Shown: piece after piece, positions 1 to 8,097 of the stretch
Layout: each line of letters begins with the position of its first letter
Position numbering within the stretch: position 1 is the stretch's first letter
Assembly: GCA_024636295.1 (NCBI GenBank)
Contig: JAGXHI010000056.1
Coordinates: 62,001 to 126,000, forward strand
Direction: 5' to 3'
Source: Desulfuromonadales bacterium
Lineage (GTDB): Bacteria > Desulfobacterota > Desulfuromonadia > Desulfuromonadales > JAGXHI01
DNA length: 64,000 nucleotides
Notes under the pieces: generated by a model
What the model was told of the DNA's origin: nothing
The model's input: only the letters and a program-made list of their open reading frames with translations
The model's database searches: none
Made by a program: the position numbers and the translations under genes

Positions 1-12
1 AAAGGAGAGAAC

Positions 13-1455
13 ATGAGAACACAGAGAGCTTTGCCGAGAGTTCTGGTCATGCTCGTCGCCTGCTTCTTTACTGCTTCGGCGGCCACCGTTCTGGCCGGTG
101 GCTATGAAAACCACAAGAAGATGGGCATTCCCGACGGTGTCGATCCCATCCACGAAACCTATCTCCCGGTGATGGTCGAGCAGGACTTCCAGACCATCAT
201 GAAAATGGACATAGAAGCCAGGCCCAAATTCATGGAACGCCAGAAAACGCTGCTGGAACGTCGCTACGATCTCTCCAATCGCCCTTCCAAAGTCAAGATG
301 TCGGGGGGCGGTCAGGCCGTACAGGAGGGGGTCCGGGTGAAACTGCCGGAGGGAGTGACCTGGGAGCAGCTGGCGACGATGCCCCCGGAAAAGATCAAGG
401 GAAAAGATTTTTTCCCCGAGGGGTTCCTGCCATTGCCCCATGTCAAGCACGAGACCGGCGGCCAGGTAGTTCCGAAAAAACATATCGACGAAATTCAGAA
501 ACTGGAACAGCGGAATCTGGACCGTTTCGACGTGGCCTTCGATATCCCCGAACATTTTCTGCCCGAGTTTCCGCCCCCCATCTTCCTGAGTACCCGCCCG
601 GATCTTGGCGACGTCTCCCAGGGCAAGCTGCTCTCGATCAGGAACTACTACGAGATCATGCACGGCATCCTCACCCCGGTCCAGTTGGAAGGGCTGCGCC
701 TGCTCCTCACCCCGTTTCCGCAGCAGCAGTTCAACCAGACCGAAGACCGCAAGGTCAAGGAGGCGACCCTGGGCATCGCCTGCCTGGACTGCCACGCCAA
801 CGGCCACACCAACGCCGCCTTTCACCTGAACCCCGACACCCGCCCGCATATCGCCCGCCTGCGACTCGATACGGTCAGCCTGAGAGGCATGTTCAACCAG
901 CAGATCCACGGCTCGAAACGGTCGCTGCGTTCGATCGAGGACTTCACCCAGTTCGAGCAGCGCACCGCCTATTTCGACGGCGACCAGGTCACTGCCGCCA
1001 AGAAGGGGGTCAATCTCCCCGAGCGCTCAGCCCAGGTCGCCCTCATGGCCCAGATGCAGAACATATTCGACTTCCCACCGGCGCCCAAACTCGACGTTTT
1101 CGGCAAGCTCGATCCGGCCAAGGCGACCCAGCAGGAGCTGATGGGGCAGGAGGTTTTCTTCGGCAAGGGACGCTGCGCCGAATGCCATCCGGCGCCCGTC
1201 TACATGGACAACAAGATGCACGATCTGAAGAGCAGCCGGTTCTTCAATCCGCGGATGAGCAACGGCAAGTGGATCACCGCGGTCGGCCCGATCAAAACTT
1301 TCACCCTGCGCGGAATCAAGGATTCTCCGCCGTATCTGCATGACGGCCGGTTGCTAACCCTCGAGGACACGGTGGAATTCTTCAACCTGGTCACCGGGGT
1401 GAATCTGACCCGGGAGGAAAAGGAAGCTCTGACCGCCTTCATGCTCTGTCTGTAA
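13..1455 (+). CDS. Diheme cytochrome c, MauG / cytochrome c peroxidase-like
   Basis: Predicted periplasmic c-type cytochrome of 480 aa. An N-terminal signal peptide of about 28 residues with a hydrophobic core is followed by a long family-specific region. Two CXXCH haem sites are seen, CLDCH near residue 257 and CAECH near residue 388. The C-terminal part carries a PPYLHDGR-type motif followed by a TLEDTVEFFN stretch, as in the bacterial diheme peroxidase/MauG superfamily. An AAAGGAGAG ribosome site at 1-9 supports the start at 13. The spacing and the large N-terminal part differ from classical CcpA (compare the gene at 31666), so peroxidase activity is not assured; a MauG-like oxidase or an electron-transfer role is equally possible. 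A strong hairpin follows the stop. Confidence 0.8.
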   Translation: MRTQRALPRVLVMLVACFFTASAATVLAGGYENHKKMGIPDGVDPIHETYLPVMVEQDFQTIMKMDIEARPKFMERQKTLLERRYDLSNRPSKVKMSGGGQAVQEGVRVKLPEGVTWEQLATMPPEKIKGKDFFPEGFLPLPHVKHETGGQVVPKKHIDEIQKLEQRNLDRFDVAFDIPEHFLPEFPPPIFLSTRPDLGDVSQGKLLSIRNYYEIMHGILTPVQLEGLRLLLTPFPQQQFNQTEDRKVKEATLGIACLDCHANGHTNAAFHLNPDTRPHIARLRLDTVSLRGMFNQQIHGSKRSLRSIEDFTQFEQRTAYFDGDQVTAAKKGVNLPERSAQVALMAQMQNIFDFPPAPKLDVFGKLDPAKATQQELMGQEVFFGKGRCAECHPAPVYMDNKMHDLKSSRFFNPRMSNGKWITAVGPIKTFTLRGIKDSPPYLHDGRLLTLEDTVEFFNLVTGVNLTREEKEALTAFMLCL

Positions 1456-1469
1456 GGTAAAATTGCTGT

Positions 1470-1508
1470 AGTGCGAAGCCCTCCTCCTGGCCTGGGGGGC
1501 TTCGCACT
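1470..1508 (+). terminator. Hairpin after the diheme cytochrome gene
   Basis: Near-perfect 15-bp stem (AGTGCGAAGCCCTCC against GGGGGGCTTCGCACT) 15 nt after the stop codon. There is no T-run after it, so it is either a weak intrinsic terminator or an RNA-stabilising hairpin. Confidence 0.5.
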
Positions 1509-1593
1509 GGTTGAGATTGCCCTCCGTTTGAATTGGCTACACGGAATAAGGGGTCAGGCACCAAATTTGATTTCGAGGAGTAAGGGATTCTAG

Positions 1594-1731
1594 TCCCGGG
1601 GCAGGACCAACCTAACCAATTGATTCCACAAATGAATCGGTCAAGCAACAACTGAATTCTGAGCTTAAAAGCCTCTCTTCAGCGGTCCAGTCGATGCTAT
1701 GAGATGCAAGGGCAAATCGGTCCTGATGCCA
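1594..1731 (+). repeat. Degenerate direct repeat, left copy
   Basis: About 138 bp that align with 2395-2544. Shared blocks in the same order include CCCGGGG, GGACCAACCTAACC, ATTGAT, GAGCT, TCGATGC, AAATCGGT and CTGATGCCA. The two copies flank the zinc-ribbon gene at 1806-2309. The rest of 1509-1805 holds no convincing gene; it contains a stretch around 1547-1570 resembling intergenic debris. Confidence 0.6.
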
Positions 1732-1805
1732 TCTTTCTCAATAGCTTTGTAAGCGTCTGCCTGTTCCTGATTCTTGGTACACCAACTCGACGGCGCCAGT
1801 TTGTG

Positions 1806-2309
1806 TCAACGCTGCCAGTACACCCGTACAAGATTCGCATCTTCAGTGTATTGTATGTCCAGTTCGCCGTTATAGGCGCTCTCAATCGCCTGTCCGACGC
1901 CCCGCGGAAGGTGGGTATCGGTAAATGTGATAACGGCGCTGCCATCGTCCTGATCTTTGATCTCCATAAGGCGCTTCATCGGATGTTGAGCCTTCTGTCC
2001 CTCGACTTTGTTGTGGAGGAGGGCCAGAATCTCGCTGCGATGTTCTGCGAAAAATTCACCGCTCAAAGTCAAAATTCCTGCCGGAACTTTGTCCTGAATC
2101 CGTTGACAGGCCGGGCAGAGTTCTTCATTGGCACCCTTCGGAGCTCCGGGCTGCCATTGCCAACGATCCTCGGTGAACACAACCCTGCACTGCGGGCAGA
2201 TTGTCGGGTCAGTCGGTTTGCTGCGATTCATGTAAGTGTCATGAATTTTTTCCTCGATCAAACGATCCTGTCGGCCCTTGCCGGTGTTGTATCCCTTGGC
2301 TCGATTCAT
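1806..2309 (-). CDS. Zinc-ribbon protein, BCAM0308-like
   Basis: A 167-aa soluble protein. The N-terminus is basic, then come two CXXC knuckles (CPQC near residue 38 and CPAC near residue 65), consistent with one zinc ribbon, and a C-terminal alpha/beta portion. I recall similar proteins in Geobacter and Burkholderia under the family name BCAM0308, function unknown; the family name is from memory and less certain than the zinc ribbon itself. The gene stands alone between two degenerate direct repeats in an otherwise gene-poor stretch, so it may have been acquired as a unit. Other possible roles are RNA or nucleic-acid binding. Confidence 0.7.
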   Translation of the reverse strand: MNRAKGYNTGKGRQDRLIEEKIHDTYMNRSKPTDPTICPQCRVVFTEDRWQWQPGAPKGANEELCPACQRIQDKVPAGILTLSGEFFAEHRSEILALLHNKVEGQKAQHPMKRLMEIKDQDDGSAVITFTDTHLPRGVGQAIESAYNGELDIQYTEDANLVRVYWQR

Positions 2310-2394
2310 AATGCGCTCCAGTAAAAATCATTGGTTTTTTCACTCAGCCTTTGATTTAAATGCTAGCACACCTTCGCCTATAGTAAACCCCTGA

Positions 2395-2544
2395 TCCCGG
2401 GGGCGGACCAACCTAACCTATTGATCCAAAAAGTGAATTTTCTAAAAAATGACCGCCTTTTGAGCTCAAAGGCCCCTTTTGAGGGGTCAAATCGATGCAA
2501 TAAGGTGCCGGTTCTTCGCGCAGGGTAAATCGGTACTGATGCCA
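2395..2544 (+). repeat. Degenerate direct repeat, right copy
   Basis: About 150 bp aligning in the same orientation with 1594-1731; see that entry for shared blocks. It carries an extra insertion of about 14 bases near 2505-2520 compared with the left copy. Confidence 0.6.
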
Positions 2545-3104
2545 GAAAAAATCTGCCCCCCTTCAGCCATTCCCTTCACATGGCGCAGTTCTGCCAAATA
2601 TGGTGGCCATAGTCTAGCGCCGTCCCCTCCGTGTTTTCCTCCGCTCTCCAGTTTTACCTTTTTCAATCAGTACGTTGCCCTCCTGGTCCCTGCAAGGCCT
2701 CCTCTGGCAAACTCATTGCGCTTACGTACTGGATGTATCGACGGACGACAAAACAAGCACGTTGTCTCTCAAACGGCCCGTTTGCCCGGGTCGGCCCGTT
2801 TGCCCGGGTCGGGACCGTTTGCCCGGGTCGGACCAAGGCAACAAGTTGAATTTAAAAAGAAACACTCGAAAATCGACGCGCAAAACGGGCTTATAGCCCG
2901 ATTTTCAGCATCAAAATGGGCACCTTAGGGGCCCGACCACCTTCCATCACCCCCAAGCGCTACATCGATTCCTTCTTCGAAGCAAATCCAGGAAGAGCAG
3001 ACAACCATGTTGATCTGCTGTCTGAAATGGGACAGATTCCAGGCTATTTCTCACACGAAGCCGCAAAGAACGCGAAAAGATGAGATCCGTTCACCCGCCA
3101 TCAA
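2545..3104. other. Gene-poor stretch with short repeats
   Basis: No open frame here looks like a gene: those present have no ribosome site, no family resemblance and low-complexity translations caused by the repeat at 2775-2834. The stretch lies between the right direct repeat and the toxin promoter and looks like decayed accessory DNA. Confidence 0.5.
2775..2829 (+). repeat. Three tandem 18/19-bp GC-rich repeats
   Basis: Two identical units GGCCCGTTTGCCCGGGTC at 2775-2792 and 2793-2810, and a third variant unit at 2811-2829 with one extra base. Each contains the palindrome CCCGGG. Confidence 0.85.
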
Positions 3105-3133
3105 TTGATTATCTGAGAATGATGTCATATAAT
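3105..3133 (+). promoter_or_regulatory. Promoter of the toxin-antitoxin pair
   Basis: TTGATT at 3105-3110, 17-bp spacer, perfect TATAAT at 3128-3133. A 10-bp palindrome ATATCGATAT at 3140-3149 sits just downstream, where an autorepressing toxin-antitoxin complex could bind (inference). Confidence 0.65.
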
Positions 3134-3174
3134 GCTTTCATATCGATATCATTTTTTGAACATGAGGGGGCTGG

Positions 3175-3567
3175 ATGAAGAAGATTCTTATCGACACCAA
3201 TTTTTACGTCGCCTTCAAGCGACAACGGAAATCGACGGTGGAGTTGCTGCGTCAGGTGGAATACATCGGAATGAACTCCGTGGTTCTCGGCGAGCTCCTG
3301 GCCGGTTTTCGTTGCGGCATGCGGGAGTCGGAAAATCGGCGTGAGCTCGATCGGTTTTTGGATTCGCCGAGGGTCGAGGTTCTGGACATCGATGAGGAGA
3401 CGGCTGATTTCTATGCGGGAGTATTTTGCGCTTTGAAGGAAAAAGGGCGGCCGATACCCACCAACGACCTCTGGATCGCCGCCTCTACCCTGCAGCACGG
3501 ACTCGCCCTTGCCACTCTCGACGAACACTTCGAGCATATCGACGGATTACTGCTTGCCTGCATTTGA
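3175..3567 (+). CDS. PIN-domain toxin, VapC type
   Basis: A 130-aa PIN-domain protein, the usual size for VapC ribonuclease toxins. The expected acidic residues are present: Asp7 in LIDTN, Glu40 in VLGELLAG, Asp98 in TNDLWIA and Asp116 in TLDEHF. Family members cut tRNA or rRNA until neutralised by the partner antitoxin. A GAGGGGG ribosome site precedes the start. The antitoxin gene follows 14 nt downstream, so toxin comes first, the reverse of the commonest vapBC order. Confidence 0.85.
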   Translation: MKKILIDTNFYVAFKRQRKSTVELLRQVEYIGMNSVVLGELLAGFRCGMRESENRRELDRFLDSPRVEVLDIDEETADFYAGVFCALKEKGRPIPTNDLWIAASTLQHGLALATLDEHFEHIDGLLLACI

Positions 3568-3581
3568 GAAAAGAGGACGCC

Positions 3582-3839
3582 ATGACCACAATGACTCTGC
3601 GCGGAATCGACGAAAAAACGGCCGAAGCTCTGAAGGAGAAAGCAAGGCAGGAGGGGACCAGCGTCAATGCGGTAACCCTGCGGCTTCTTCGCGAATCACT
3701 CGGAATCAACAAGAAAAGGCGAACCGCCAATTACAGCGATCTCGATCACCTCGCAGGCACCTGGAGCCCGGAAGAGGCGGCCGAATTCGAGCGCAATACG
3801 GCCGTATTCGAGAAGGTTGACGAGGAAATCTGGAAATAG
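3582..3839 (+). CDS. Antitoxin partner of the PIN toxin, ribbon-helix-helix-like
   Basis: An 85-aa protein. The start at 3582 is chosen because AAGAGGA lies just upstream and because the family-like sequence begins at MTTMTLRGID; the frame is open further upstream, inside the toxin gene. Residues 5-45 (LRGIDEKTAEALKEKA, then SVNAVTLRLLRESLG) fit a ribbon-helix-helix DNA-binding domain, and the acidic C-terminus (WSPEEAAEFERN) fits a toxin-neutralising tail. Probable role: bind the VapC-like toxin and repress the shared promoter. Confidence 0.75.
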   Translation: MTTMTLRGIDEKTAEALKEKARQEGTSVNAVTLRLLRESLGINKKRRTANYSDLDHLAGTWSPEEAAEFERNTAVFEKVDEEIWK

Positions 3840-3923
3840 CCAGGAGGCTGTCCGGCACTCGGGGACAGGTCTCGAATTCCGCGATTATTTTCCATCTTAC
3901 CTTTTTGAAATAGTTTTTTTGCC

Positions 3924-4220
3924 ATGACCACATTTGACGAGTTGAACAGTACACTTCATGCGCACCTGAATGAACTCCGGCATGAGTATGCCGTGTCCGA
4001 GATCGGCGTTTTCGGCTCGTTCGTCCGAGGAGAGCAACAGGAGGGGAGCGATGTGGACATGCTGGTCGAGTTTTCCCGTCCGGTCGGCTTTGTCACCTTT
4101 ATCAAACTCGAAAACCGCCTGCGGGAGATTCTCGGGCGGGATGTGGATCTCGTGACCAGAAAAGCGCTTAATCCTCATATCGGCCGGCATATCCTGAATG
4201 AAGTCCGTTATGTCCACTGA
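3924..4220 (+). CDS. MntA-like nucleotidyltransferase (MNT domain)
   Basis: A 98-aa minimal nucleotidyltransferase. The signature GSFVRG followed by SDVDMLVEF (residues 32-50) gives the GS...DxD catalytic pattern, with a third Asp in GRDVDLV. In type VII toxin-antitoxin systems MntA AMPylates the HEPN toxin HepT to silence it. The HEPN partner gene begins inside the end of this gene (11-nt overlap at 4210) but is broken, so this antitoxin-type enzyme seems orphaned. No good ribosome site is seen; a T-rich tract lies just upstream. Confidence 0.8.
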   Translation: MTTFDELNSTLHAHLNELRHEYAVSEIGVFGSFVRGEQQEGSDVDMLVEFSRPVGFVTFIKLENRLREILGRDVDLVTRKALNPHIGRHILNEVRYVH

Positions 4221-4372
4221 ACGGGAAGGACGGGATTATCTGGACGATATCCTCCAGTCAATCGTCGACATTCGTGATTTCACCGAAAGAATGAATTTCG
4301 ACCAGTTCGCTTCCGAACCGCAAGACCATCCATGCCGTTGTCCGAAGCCTCGAGATTATCGGCGAGGCGTCA
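4210..4372 (+). pseudogene. HEPN-domain (HepT-like) toxin, frameshifted and truncated
   Basis: The reading frame starts at 4210 with MSTEREGRDYLDDILQ and continues through DFTERMNFDQFAS. Near 4316-4320 an extra base shifts the frame; the expected continuation RKTIHAVVRSLEIIGEA is found in another frame up to about 4372. The remaining half of a HEPN protein, including the RX4-6H motif, is absent. The gene is therefore dead both by frameshift and by deletion. Confidence 0.7.
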
Positions 4373-4448
4373 CACACCCGAACGACTACGGCTGCGAAGT
4401 CATCGCACTTTGGCTCGCGGCGATGCTTAACTTTAGGGCGGCATAGAC

Positions 4449-4539
4449 ATGACAACCCTCACCGACGCCATAAAAGAAGCCTACGCCGTCGCCCCTGACA
4501 AACGTGGTCATCCTCCACACCCTGGAGCTGCGCGCATGA
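4449..4539 (+). pseudogene. Remnant of a phage tail-associated gene, DUF1833-like
   Basis: The translation from 4449 reads MTTLTDAIKEAYAVAPD, then after one extra base continues NVVILHTLELR before a stop. This matches, from memory, the start of DUF1833 phage proteins (typically ...EAYA.AP.D.V.LHTLELRHP). Only about 30 codons survive. It suggests an eroded prophage next to the tRNA gene. Confidence 0.4.
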
Positions 4540-4749
4540 TCGTCGACACCGGCACAGGCTTTTGCCATAATTAAATCTCCATTCTTTTTATTGTATTTTT
4601 AATGCCAGTTAAATCACGAATTGAAAAATGCCGCAGGAGTGAAAAGCTTCAAAAGTACCAGTGCCAAAGCAAGCGCCAAATGGTGCCGGATCGCCCGGCG
4701 CTTTACACTGGTAAGCGTCAAGGGTGGACGTCGGTGGACGCATAAAAAA

Positions 4750-4784
4750 CAAAAAAGGGGCTACGGTTTGCACCGCAGCCCCTT
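4750..4784 (-). terminator. Terminator of tRNA-Phe
   Basis: On the minus strand AAGGGGCTGCGG, loop TGCAAA, CCGTAGCCCC, then six T. The stem is 10 bp with one G-T pair; it begins 10 nt after the tRNA 3' end. Confidence 0.85.
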
Positions 4785-4791
4785 GATTTTC

Positions 4792-4867
<76 letters not shown>

Positions 4868-4878
4868 GAAGAACTCAC

Positions 4879-4907
4879 CTTATAGCGAAATCGTGCCGAG
4901 GTGTCAA
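4879..4907 (-). promoter_or_regulatory. Promoter of tRNA-Phe
   Basis: Minus strand TTGACA (4902-4907), 17-bp spacer, TATAAG (4879-4884), followed 11 nt later by the mature tRNA 5' end. A near-consensus sigma70-type promoter. Confidence 0.85.
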
Positions 4908-5062
4908 GAAAAATTGGGCGAAAACATGCGGCGGACAGACGATGCGGGCAGTTAGCCCCAACGCCGAAATCTTGTCTGTTGGTCGAGAGATCAGCCGCTT
5001 TCGCAAGAGGGCGAAACAGCCTCACGTGGAATCGGAGACATGTCCTCCAAGGGGGGGCCGCC

Positions 5063-5091
5063 TTGACAGGCTCTGAGCCTGTTTGTTATGG
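5063..5091 (+). promoter_or_regulatory. Promoter of ablAB with palindromic spacer
   Basis: TTGACA (5063-5068), 17-bp spacer, TTATGG (5086-5091). The -35 end and spacer form the perfect inverted repeat ACAGGCTC-T-GAGCCTGT (5066-5082), a possible operator. A similar palindrome occupies the same position in the atp promoter at 59323-59351. The remaining 4908-5062 holds nothing I recognise. Confidence 0.65.
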
Positions 5092-5173
5092 TTAAGGTTG
5101 GTTTTCGAAAGAATCTAATTTTTTAACCCTTTCACTGGAAAGAGATTGAGCACTTATATCTCTGAGGATAATT

Positions 5174-6487
5174 ATGACTATATACAACCAAAAACAACAA
5201 GATCTGGCTTCTCATATCCATCCTGATGTTGCAATGAGCAAATGGAAGGACTGGAAGTGGCAGCTCAAACAAAGCATTAAGACCATTTCTTCGGTCGAGG
5301 AGATATTGGGAATAACTTTTGATGAGAAAGAGAGAAAAATTCTCGACCAGACCATGGAGAAATTTCCTCTCTCCATCACTCCTTATTATCTTTCTCTTGT
5401 AGACCCTGAAAATTACAAGGAAGACCCTATTTTCAAACAATCTTTCCCGTCTCCTGGAGAGCTGCTGGTCCATAGGGATGATATGAAAGATCCTCTGGCC
5501 GAAGACATGGACAGCCCGACAGACCTGGTGACGCATCGCTATCCTGATCGTGTCCTGCTGCAGATCAGTAATGTCTGTTCGATGTACTGCCGGCACTGCA
5601 CCCGCAAGCGCCGGGTCGGCGATGTCGACTTTATTCCCGGAAAGGAAGCGATTCGCAAGGGGATCGATTACATCCGGCAGAACGAAATGATCCGGGACGT
5701 GCTTCTTTCCGGAGGAGATCCCTTCCTGCTGGATGACAGCTACCTGGACTGGATTCTGACGGAGCTTCGCGCCATTCCCCACGTGGAGGTGATCCGCATC
5801 GGCACCCGGACCCCCGTGGTGCTGCCCTACCGGATCACCGACTCGCTGGTGGAGATGCTCAAGAAGCATCATCCGGTCTGGATCAACACCCATTTCAATC
5901 ATCCCAGGGAAATCACCAGCTCCTCCAAGGAAGCGGTAAGAAAGCTGGCCGATGCGGGAATTCCGCTGGGCAATCAGTCGGTGCTTCTGGCGGGCGTCAA
6001 CGACTGCCCCCGGATTATGAAATCGCTGGTGCATAAGCTGGTGAAAAATCGCATCCGTCCCTACTACCTCTACCAGTGCGACCTCTCTGAAGGACTTTCC
6101 CACTTCCGGACGCCTGTTGGCAAAGGGATCGAGATCATGGAGAGCCTCCTCGGCCATACCAGCGGATTTTCCGTACCCACCTACGTCATCGATGCACCCC
6201 ACGGGGGAGGCAAGATCCCGGTCATGCCCAATTATCTGATTTCCTGGTCGACCAATAAGGTGGTTCTGCGAAATTATGAAGGCGTCATCACCACCTACAA
6301 GGAGCCTGATTCCTACGAGCCGATCTTCTGCGATCGTAATTGCGACGACTGCCGCCTGCAGCTCGACCTGAATGAGAGCGAAGAGGCCAAATCGGTCGGC
6401 ATCGCCCGACTGCTGAACGATTACGATCAGACCGATGCCCTGACTCCGGAAGACCTCGATCGCCTGGAGCGCAGAAATCATGAGTGA
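5174..6487 (+). CDS. ablA: Lysine 2,3-aminomutase
   Basis: A 437-aa radical SAM, PLP-dependent enzyme that converts L-alpha-lysine to L-beta-lysine. The cluster motif [12 protein letters not shown] (near residues 135-146) supplies the CX3CX2C ligands; PLP-lysine context is near [11 protein letters not shown] (about residues 336-346). The C-terminal CDRNCDDC motif is where zinc binds in clostridial homologues. The adjoining acetyltransferase gene, which overlaps by 8 nt, points to N-epsilon-acetyl-beta-lysine, an osmolyte known from methanogens and some bacteria, rather than lysine fermentation. A GAGGATAATT sequence precedes the ATG. Confidence 0.93.
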   Translation: MTIYNQKQQDLASHIHPDVAMSKWKDWKWQLKQSIKTISSVEEILGITFDEKERKILDQTMEKFPLSITPYYLSLVDPENYKEDPIFKQSFPSPGELLVHRDDMKDPLAEDMDSPTDLVTHRYPDRVLLQISNVCSMYCRHCTRKRRVGDVDFIPGKEAIRKGIDYIRQNEMIRDVLLSGGDPFLLDDSYLDWILTELRAIPHVEVIRIGTRTPVVLPYRITDSLVEMLKKHHPVWINTHFNHPREITSSSKEAVRKLADAGIPLGNQSVLLAGVNDCPRIMKSLVHKLVKNRIRPYYLYQCDLSEGLSHFRTPVGKGIEIMESLLGHTSGFSVPTYVIDAPHGGGKIPVMPNYLISWSTNKVVLRNYEGVITTYKEPDSYEPIFCDRNCDDCRLQLDLNESEEAKSVGIARLLNDYDQTDALTPEDLDRLERRNHE

Positions 6488-7319
6488 TCTCATTACCAGC
6501 TGGAACAGCACTGTCGTCCATCATGGACCTGCAAACGACCGCGCCTACCTGCTGAAGCTGGGAGAGGAGAATCCTGCGAAAATTGCCGGTCGACTCGTGG
6601 ATCTGGCGTCTGAGCAGGGGTATTCAAAGGTTGTGGCCAAGGTTCCCCGTTCGGCAAGAAACGCTTTCGAATCCGCGGGGTACCGCTCCGAAGCTTCCGT
6701 TCCCGGCTATTTCCAGGGCACGGAGGATATGGATTTCATGACGCGGTATTTTTCCTCCTCACGCAGCCATCCCGAGGATCCTGAAAAAATCGAGGCCGTT
6801 CTGCGGACCTGCGAGGAAAAATGGGGAATGCTTCCGCCTCAGGAGCTCAACGGAGCCTTCACCTGCCGCATTGCAGGACCGGAGGATGCTGACGAAATGG
6901 CCGCCATTTACAAGACCGTTTTCGCCTCCTATCCCTTTCCGATTCACGACCCGGCCTATCTTCGCAAAACGATGGAAGAGAAGTTGGTGGTCTACTTCGG
7001 GATCTGGGAAGGAGCGCGACTGATCGCCCTCTCCTCGGCCGAGCTGGACAAGTCCGCTGCAAGTGCGGAGATGACGGATTTCGCCACCCGTCCCGATTGC
7101 CGGGGCGGCGGTTTTGCGGCTTACCTGCTGCGGAGAATGGAGGAGGAGGTTCCCTCCCTGGGCGTAAAGACTCTCTTCACCATTGCCCGCGCCCTTTCCT
7201 TCCCCATGAACATCACCTTCGCCAAACTCGGCTACCGTTTCGGCGGCACCCTCATTCGGAATACCGATATCGGGGGCAGTCTCGAGAGCATGAACATCTG
7301 GCACAAGAATGCAGCCTGA
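6480..7319 (+). CDS. ablB: Beta-lysine N6-acetyltransferase
   Basis: A 279-aa protein ending in a GNAT domain (about residues 120-275) with the acetyl-CoA loop [14 protein letters not shown]. The family is the AblB type, which acetylates beta-lysine at the epsilon nitrogen. It starts inside the end of ablA (ATGAGTGA overlap), the usual sign of translational coupling. No terminator follows clearly; a 100-nt gap separates it from the next gene on the same strand, so the trehalose genes may be read through. Confidence 0.9.
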   Translation: MSDLITSWNSTVVHHGPANDRAYLLKLGEENPAKIAGRLVDLASEQGYSKVVAKVPRSARNAFESAGYRSEASVPGYFQGTEDMDFMTRYFSSSRSHPEDPEKIEAVLRTCEEKWGMLPPQELNGAFTCRIAGPEDADEMAAIYKTVFASYPFPIHDPAYLRKTMEEKLVVYFGIWEGARLIALSSAELDKSAASAEMTDFATRPDCRGGGFAAYLLRRMEEEVPSLGVKTLFTIARALSFPMNITFAKLGYRFGGTLIRNTDIGGSLESMNIWHKNAA

Positions 7320-7419
7320 GCAGACCCTTTCCAGCGCCTCTCCTGGCAAAATCCCGATAATTTGATATAGATTAATGAACGTCCAGAGGATGTCCCGGCG
7401 AAAAACAAGGAGAGGCCGA

Positions 7420-8097
7420 ATGGAAAATGCCACACCGGTAGCCAAAGGTCCCTTCGTCGTCAAGGACTGTGATCTGATAACCCAGGCGACGGGAATCCGG
7501 GCCAGCAATCTCAAGGAGTTCAGGGATGGACTGAGCAGAGCGCCCGTCGAGAGCGTCTATCATCACTTCTGGGGGCGGCTGATGCGCCCCCAATTCGACG
7601 AGCCGGAGTACAACAACGATTTTGCATCCTGGACCATGCGCGGACTGAACGACAAGGTGCTTGCGGAGCGTCTGAGCATGGTGGTGCCGAGCGATTTCGA
7701 AGACCTGGAAGATCTTCGCAGGGAAATCCTGGAGGTTCTAGATCAGCGCTCGAGCGACAGCGATCTGCTCCCCTGGGCGGGAGGCGAACAGAAGTTTTTT
7801 TTTCTGCAGTCGCAGATCGTCATTTTCGACACGGGACTGACATTCGATCATCCACTGGACATGGCGTCCTATCTTCCTTCTTTTTCCACCGGAAGCATTT
7901 TCTTTCACTTCATAGATGCCCGCGGCCGCACGGAGCACCGCAGGGACGATTTCAGCTTGTGGCTGAGAGGATTCGGCGAGGAATTCCGCCCTCTGGCAAG
8001 GATGCTGACAGGGATCGATCCCTATTTTTCCTCACTCAAGGAAATCCGCAAACTGGTGACCCAAACCTTCCAGCACTATTTCGAAGAGAGGCCCTAG
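7420..8097 (+). CDS. DUF5752 family protein
   Basis: A 225-aa soluble protein of unknown function. The start at 7420 is preferred over an in-frame ATG 45 nt upstream because AAGGAGAGG sits 6 nt before it. The N-terminus reads GPFVVKDCDLITQATGIRA and a helical HHFWGRLMRPQFDE segment follows, as I recall for DUF5752 proteins encoded next to trehalose or sucrose glycosyltransferases. Its stop codon overlaps the GTG start of the glycosyltransferase by one base. The tight coupling implies a partner or regulatory role in the synthesis of a sugar osmolyte (inference). Confidence 0.75.
   Translation: MENATPVAKGPFVVKDCDLITQATGIRASNLKEFRDGLSRAPVESVYHHFWGRLMRPQFDEPEYNNDFASWTMRGLNDKVLAERLSMVVPSDFEDLEDLRREILEVLDQRSSDSDLLPWAGGEQKFFFLQSQIVIFDTGLTFDHPLDMASYLPSFSTGSIFFHFIDARGRTEHRRDDFSLWLRGFGEEFRPLARMLTGIDPYFSSLKEIRKLVTQTFQHYFEERP

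Noticed and set aside
1704-2324. 206-codon plus-strand frame opposite the zinc-ribbon gene
   Set aside because: The minus strand holds a coherent zinc-ribbon protein with paired CXXC motifs; the plus-strand product resembles nothing.
5132-6511. 459-codon open frame antisense to ablA
   Set aside because: Long only because of base composition; the sense strand matches lysine 2,3-aminomutase throughout.
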